9,785 nt of DNA from Gammaproteobacteria bacterium (GTDB lineage: Bacteria > Pseudomonadota > Gammaproteobacteria > Arenicellales > DRJH01): contig DRJH01000279.1 of NCBI GenBank assembly GCA_011052285.1, positions 1-9,785 on the forward strand. The letters run 5' to 3'. A program made the position numbers and the translations under genes. This document shows positions 7,047-9,785 of the stretch, in pieces. The notes beneath the pieces were generated by a model that was given only the letters and a program-made list of their open reading frames with translations, made no database searches and was not told where the DNA came from. Position 1 is the stretch's first letter; the number at the start of each line of letters is the position of its first letter.

Positions 7047-8427
7047 GTTTGCGGGTCAGGGTGTTACGACCCCAGCCCAATATTTTTGCCGCTTGCTGTT
7101 TATGGCCGGCCGTGTGATGCAGGACTTCATCAATCAGCACGGCTTCAAATTCGCGCAACAAATCTGCCAGAATAGCGGTTTGTCCGCTGCGTAGTAATTG
7201 CTGAACCCTGTTCTGTAAATTTTTCTGCCATCTGGCCGGGGCCTGTTCGCTTGTGTCGGTCAGCAAAATATCCTCCGGTAAATCGGTGATTCTAATCTCA
7301 CGGGACGGGGCCATGACCGATAACCAGCGACAGGTATTTTCCAGTTGCCGGACATTGCCAGGCCAGGAGTAGCGCAGCAAGTAGCCCAAGGCTTCGTGGT
7401 TGAGCCATTTTGGCTCCACGGCCAGCTCTTTTGCGGCACGTTGCAAAAAGGCGGTACTGAGTGCAGGGAGATCTTCAGGACGCTGTCGCAGGGGCGGCAG
7501 GTCAATACGGATTACATTCAGGCGATGGTAGAGGTCCTCACGAAATTGCCCATCTGTGACCTGTTGCTCCAGCTTGCGGTTGGTCGCCGCGATGACCCGT
7601 ACATCAGCGTGGATCTGCTGGTGGCCGCCGACTCGATAAAAGGAATTATCTGATAAAACCCGCAATAGCCGGGTTTGTAGTGCGGGGGCCATTTCACCGA
7701 TTTCATCCAGAAACAGGGTGCCTCCATGTGCTTGTTCAAAATGTCCCTTGCGTAGCCCTGTGGCACCGGTAAACGCCCCCTTTTCGTGGCCGAACAGTTC
7801 AGATTCCATGAGCTCTGCCGGGATGGCGGCGATATTAATCGCCACAAAGGGCCTGTTGGCCCGTGGGCTGTTATGAAACAGGGCGTGTGCCACTAATTCT
7901 TTGCCGGTACCGGATTCGCCACAGATCAGGGTGGTTAGGCTGGAACGAGACAGACGGCCGATGGCACGAAAGACTTCCTGCATCGCCGGCGCCTTGCCGA
8001 TCATGGTGGGTTCTGTTACCGCAGTACTGTCACCGGTGACCCGGTTTTCGTCGGGGTGGAGTTGCAGGGCCCGCTGTACCAATGCCAAGGCGGTGTCGAT
8101 ATCAAAAGGTTTGGGCAGATATTCAAAAGCACCGCTTCCATAGGCGGCGATTGCACTGTCGAGGTCAGTATGCGCCGTCATGATAATCACGGGCAGTTCA
8201 GCAGCCTGCTGGTGAATCGCTTCCAGGAGCTCGAGTCCATCAATGCCGGGCATGCGGATATCGGTAACGATCACTGCCGGGTGTTGTTGCCCAAGGGCCT
8301 TTAGAACCGGTCCACCGGATTCAAAGCAGCGTACATCCAGGTCAGCCTGCCTGAGTGTGCGGGCCAAAACCCAACGAATGGAAGCGTCGTCATCAACCAC
8401 CCAGACGGTTTCGTTACTGGTCGTCAT
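7027..8427 (-). CDS. ntrC: Nitrogen regulation response regulator NtrC (GlnG), sigma-54 activator
   Basis: NtrC is phosphorylated by NtrB under nitrogen limitation. It then activates sigma-54 promoters such as that of glnA. Over 466 residues it has a receiver domain (about 6-120) with phosphoacceptor D56 in VTDIRMPG and acidic residues D12-D14. An AAA+ domain follows with Walker A GESGTGKE at 170-177, the sigma-54-contacting GAFTGA loop at 217-222, Walker B LFLDE at 238-242 and a REDLYHRLNV arginine-finger region at 296-305. The C-terminal Fis-type helix-turn-helix is about 441-465 (GHKQQAAKILGWGRNTLTR). A longer reading to 8490 exists, but ATG 8427 matches the NtrC N-terminus and is preceded by GAGGT at 6 nt. 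The start overlaps the ntrB stop as ATGA, so the pair is translationally coupled. All key residues are intact. Confidence 0.97.
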   Translation of the reverse strand: MTTSNETVWVVDDDASIRWVLARTLRQADLDVRCFESGGPVLKALGQQHPAVIVTDIRMPGIDGLELLEAIHQQAAELPVIIMTAHTDLDSAIAAYGSGAFEYLPKPFDIDTALALVQRALQLHPDENRVTGDSTAVTEPTMIGKAPAMQEVFRAIGRLSRSSLTTLICGESGTGKELVAHALFHNSPRANRPFVAINIAAIPAELMESELFGHEKGAFTGATGLRKGHFEQAHGGTLFLDEIGEMAPALQTRLLRVLSDNSFYRVGGHQQIHADVRVIAATNRKLEQQVTDGQFREDLYHRLNVIRIDLPPLRQRPEDLPALSTAFLQRAAKELAVEPKWLNHEALGYLLRYSWPGNVRQLENTCRWLSVMAPSREIRITDLPEDILLTDTSEQAPARWQKNLQNRVQQLLRSGQTAILADLLREFEAVLIDEVLHHTAGHKQQAAKILGWGRNTLTRKLKELGR

Positions 8428-9503
8428 CCGCTGACCTCGACCTCCCCATGGGAAGATGCAATCGGCAGATAGAGACTGAAGCAGGTACAACCCGGGTGGC
8501 TACAATATTCGACCAGACCATGATGTTTATGGATAATGTCACGGGTGATGGTCAGTCCCAGACCTGAGCCGTCGGCTTTGTCCGTAATCAGGGGCTCAAA
8601 AATATTGTCCATGACTGCCGGGGATATTCCCGGTCCGTTGTCTTCAATATCGACTCGTACCACCTGACGATGATGGGTTTCAGCGATGGTGAGGTGGCGT
8701 TCGATGCGGGTTCGCAGATGAATCCTCCCTTTGCCACCAAGCGCCTCAATGGCGTTGCGCAGGATGTTGAATAAGGCCTGGATCAGACTTTCTTTGTGGC
8801 CGAGAATATCCGGTAGACTGGGATCATAGTCACGGCAAAAACTGAGGTTCTCACGGACCTCAATCTGTAATACCCTACGCACATGCTCCAACAGGGCATG
8901 AATATTCAGGGGTGCGTATTGTAGCGGCGTATAGCCGCCAGTCATGCGATCAACCAGTTGGCTGAGGCGGTCGGCCTCATGGGTGATGATACGAGTGAAC
9001 TCTCGCATCTCACCACGCCCAAGTTCGCGTTCGAGCAATTGAGCGGCACCCCGCAGGCCACCGAGTGGGTTCTTGATTTCATGAGCGAGTCCACGGATCA
9101 TCCGCTTGATTGACTTTTGACGGGCCAGTAGATGATTGTCACGGGCCAGTCGTAACAAGCGATCGATTTGGACGATTTCGACGACCAAACCAGGTGGTTC
9201 ATCCGGTGTTTCTTCCGGTGTCAGGGTGCAGTCAATAGTAATAACGCTGCTGTTCCATGGTAGGGTGAGCCTGATTTCACGGGCGCTATAGCGCTGCCTG
9301 GCTTGACGCGCCTGTTGCAGGATGGTGTGCAAAGGGTTGTTTGGGCCGCACAGTTTGCCCAGTGATTGACCCAGCAGGCGACTGGCACTTTGTTCGAAAA
9401 TGGCTTCTGCGGCGGGGTTCGCGGTTTGAATGCGGTCCCCACCATCCAGCGTCAGCACCGCCGTGCTGAGAGCCTGCAGGATGGTGGGTGTTGAGCATGC
9501 CAT
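8424..9503 (-). CDS. ntrB: Nitrogen regulation sensor histidine kinase NtrB (GlnL)
   Basis: NtrB is the soluble kinase/phosphatase that, under control of PII, sets the phosphorylation level of NtrC. Over 359 residues it has an N-terminal PAS domain (about 8-112), then the dimerisation/phosphoacceptor helix with H141 in RGLAHEIKNPLGGLRG, identical to the E. coli NtrB motif. The ATP-binding domain has an N box at N250 (NILRNAIEALG), a G1 box DIEDNGPGI at 285-293 and a G2 box GSGLGL at 312-317. RDYDPSLP at 224-231 is another NtrB-specific match. No membrane segments are present, as expected. The start ATG 9503 gives the family length; its ribosome binding site is weak (GGGA about 8 nt upstream). 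It lies 83 nt downstream of glnA and overlaps ntrC by 4 nt. Confidence 0.96.
   Translation of the reverse strand: MACSTPTILQALSTAVLTLDGGDRIQTANPAAEAIFEQSASRLLGQSLGKLCGPNNPLHTILQQARQARQRYSAREIRLTLPWNSSVITIDCTLTPEETPDEPPGLVVEIVQIDRLLRLARDNHLLARQKSIKRMIRGLAHEIKNPLGGLRGAAQLLERELGRGEMREFTRIITHEADRLSQLVDRMTGGYTPLQYAPLNIHALLEHVRRVLQIEVRENLSFCRDYDPSLPDILGHKESLIQALFNILRNAIEALGGKGRIHLRTRIERHLTIAETHHRQVVRVDIEDNGPGISPAVMDNIFEPLITDKADGSGLGLTITRDIIHKHHGLVEYCSHPGCTCFSLYLPIASSHGEVEVSG
8434..8445 (-). promoter_or_regulatory. Doubled Shine-Dalgarno motif of ntrC, inside the ntrB end
   Basis: On the minus strand the sequence reads GGAGGTCGAGGT, two GAGGT copies 6 and 12 nt before ATG 8427. This supports that start over the upstream in-frame ATG at 8490. 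Confidence 0.7.
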
Positions 9504-9525
9504 GGAGTATCCCAGTACAGGACCA

Positions 9526-9564
9526 CAGCGGCAGAGAACACCAGGCTTCGGGCTCCTGCCGCTG
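9526..9564. repeat. 9-bp perfect inverted repeat in the glnA-ntrB gap
   Basis: CAGCGGCAG (9526-9534) pairs perfectly with CTGCCGCTG (9556-9564) across a 21-nt loop. The hairpin lies between the glnA stop and the ntrB start. No T-run follows it on the minus strand, so it is not a standard intrinsic terminator. It may act as an mRNA-stabilising or attenuating hairpin setting the glnA:ntrBC ratio, or as a REP-like element; the role is inferred from position only. Confidence 0.6.
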
Positions 9565-9586
9565 CGGATGTGATTGTGCTATCGTG

Positions 9587-9785
9587 TCAGACGCTATAGT
9601 ACATATCGAACTCGACCGGGTGGGTGCTCATACGCAGGCGGGTCACCTCTTCCATCTTCAGTGCAATATATGCATTGATCATGTCGTCACTCATGACCCC
9701 GCCCGCCTTGAGAAACTCGCGGTCAGTATCGAGCGCATCCAGCGCCATATCCAATGAACTGGCTACGGTCGGGACATTTTTCTCT
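9587..9785 (-). CDS. glnA: Glutamine synthetase type I, C-terminal end (partial)
   Basis: Reading leftwards from the window edge, 65 in-frame codons end at TGA (9589-9587). GlnA condenses glutamate and ammonia to glutamine with ATP, as a dodecamer in the cytoplasm. The visible end includes ALDALDTDREFLKAGGVM and finishes THPVEFDMYYSV, closely matching the E. coli GlnA C-terminus (HPVEFELYYSV), the helical tail that locks the two hexameric rings together. The catalytic core and the adenylylation tyrosine lie outside the window. It sits upstream of ntrBC on the same strand, the standard glnA-ntrB-ntrC order. Confidence 0.96.
   Translation of the reverse strand, partial: EKNVPTVASSLDMALDALDTDREFLKAGGVMSDDMINAYIALKMEEVTRLRMSTHPVEFDMYYSV

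Noticed and set aside
8428..8490. Longer N-terminus for ntrC from ATG 8490
   Set aside because: The extra 21 residues lie within ntrB, do not match NtrC, and the internal ATG 8427 has the good ribosome binding site and ATGA coupling.
7027..9503. Long plus-strand open frames across ntrC and ntrB
   Set aside because: Their translations show no recognisable motifs and they lie opposite intact, strongly recognisable ntrBC genes.

Overview
The window looks like a chromosomal housekeeping segment of a gammaproteobacterium. Three things point there. The pepP-ubiH-ubiI order is a classic gammaproteobacterial arrangement. The glnA-ntrB-ntrC order is the enteric/pseudomonad nitrogen-regulation layout. 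The proteins also align by eye, almost motif for motif, with the E. coli PepP, UbiH, UbiI, Fur, NtrB, NtrC and GlnA sequences as I remember them. The genus cannot be fixed from this sequence alone. No tRNA, rRNA, CRISPR array, phage gene or insertion sequence was seen.

Left part (1-4375, plus strand): a perfect 15-bp tandem duplication (1-30) is followed by four closely spaced genes. These are pepP (Xaa-Pro aminopeptidase), ubiH and ubiI (two FAD-dependent ring hydroxylases of aerobic ubiquinone synthesis, start and stop overlapping as ATGA) and fur (ferric uptake regulator). Gaps of 25, -4 and 29 nt suggest one transcript. pepP carries an apparent single-base deletion near 1203-1205. It shifts the frame just before the last metal-ligand region, so as written the product is truncated and probably inactive; a sequencing or assembly indel is equally possible. 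Placing fur directly behind the ubiquinone hydroxylases differs from its usual neighbourhoods known to me.

Middle part (4376-7046, plus strand): a 656-residue protein with N-terminal TPR repeats and a C-terminal PAPS-dependent sulfotransferase domain, then a 192-residue carboxymuconolactone decarboxylase/AhpD-like protein with a CxxC motif. These two are the accessory portion of the window, and their substrates are unknown.

Right part (7027-9785, minus strand): reading leftwards, the 3' end of glnA (glutamine synthetase), an 83-nt gap holding a 9-bp perfect inverted repeat, then ntrB (sensor kinase/phosphatase) and ntrC (sigma-54 activator), coupled by a 4-nt ATGA overlap. NtrB and NtrC sense nitrogen status and control glnA. 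ntrC converges on the AhpD-like gene and their coding ends overlap by 20 bp.

I did not find a convincing undescribed system. The items most worth a second look are the pepP frameshift, the linkage of fur to ubiquinone genes, the TPR-sulfotransferase and the tail-to-tail overlap.
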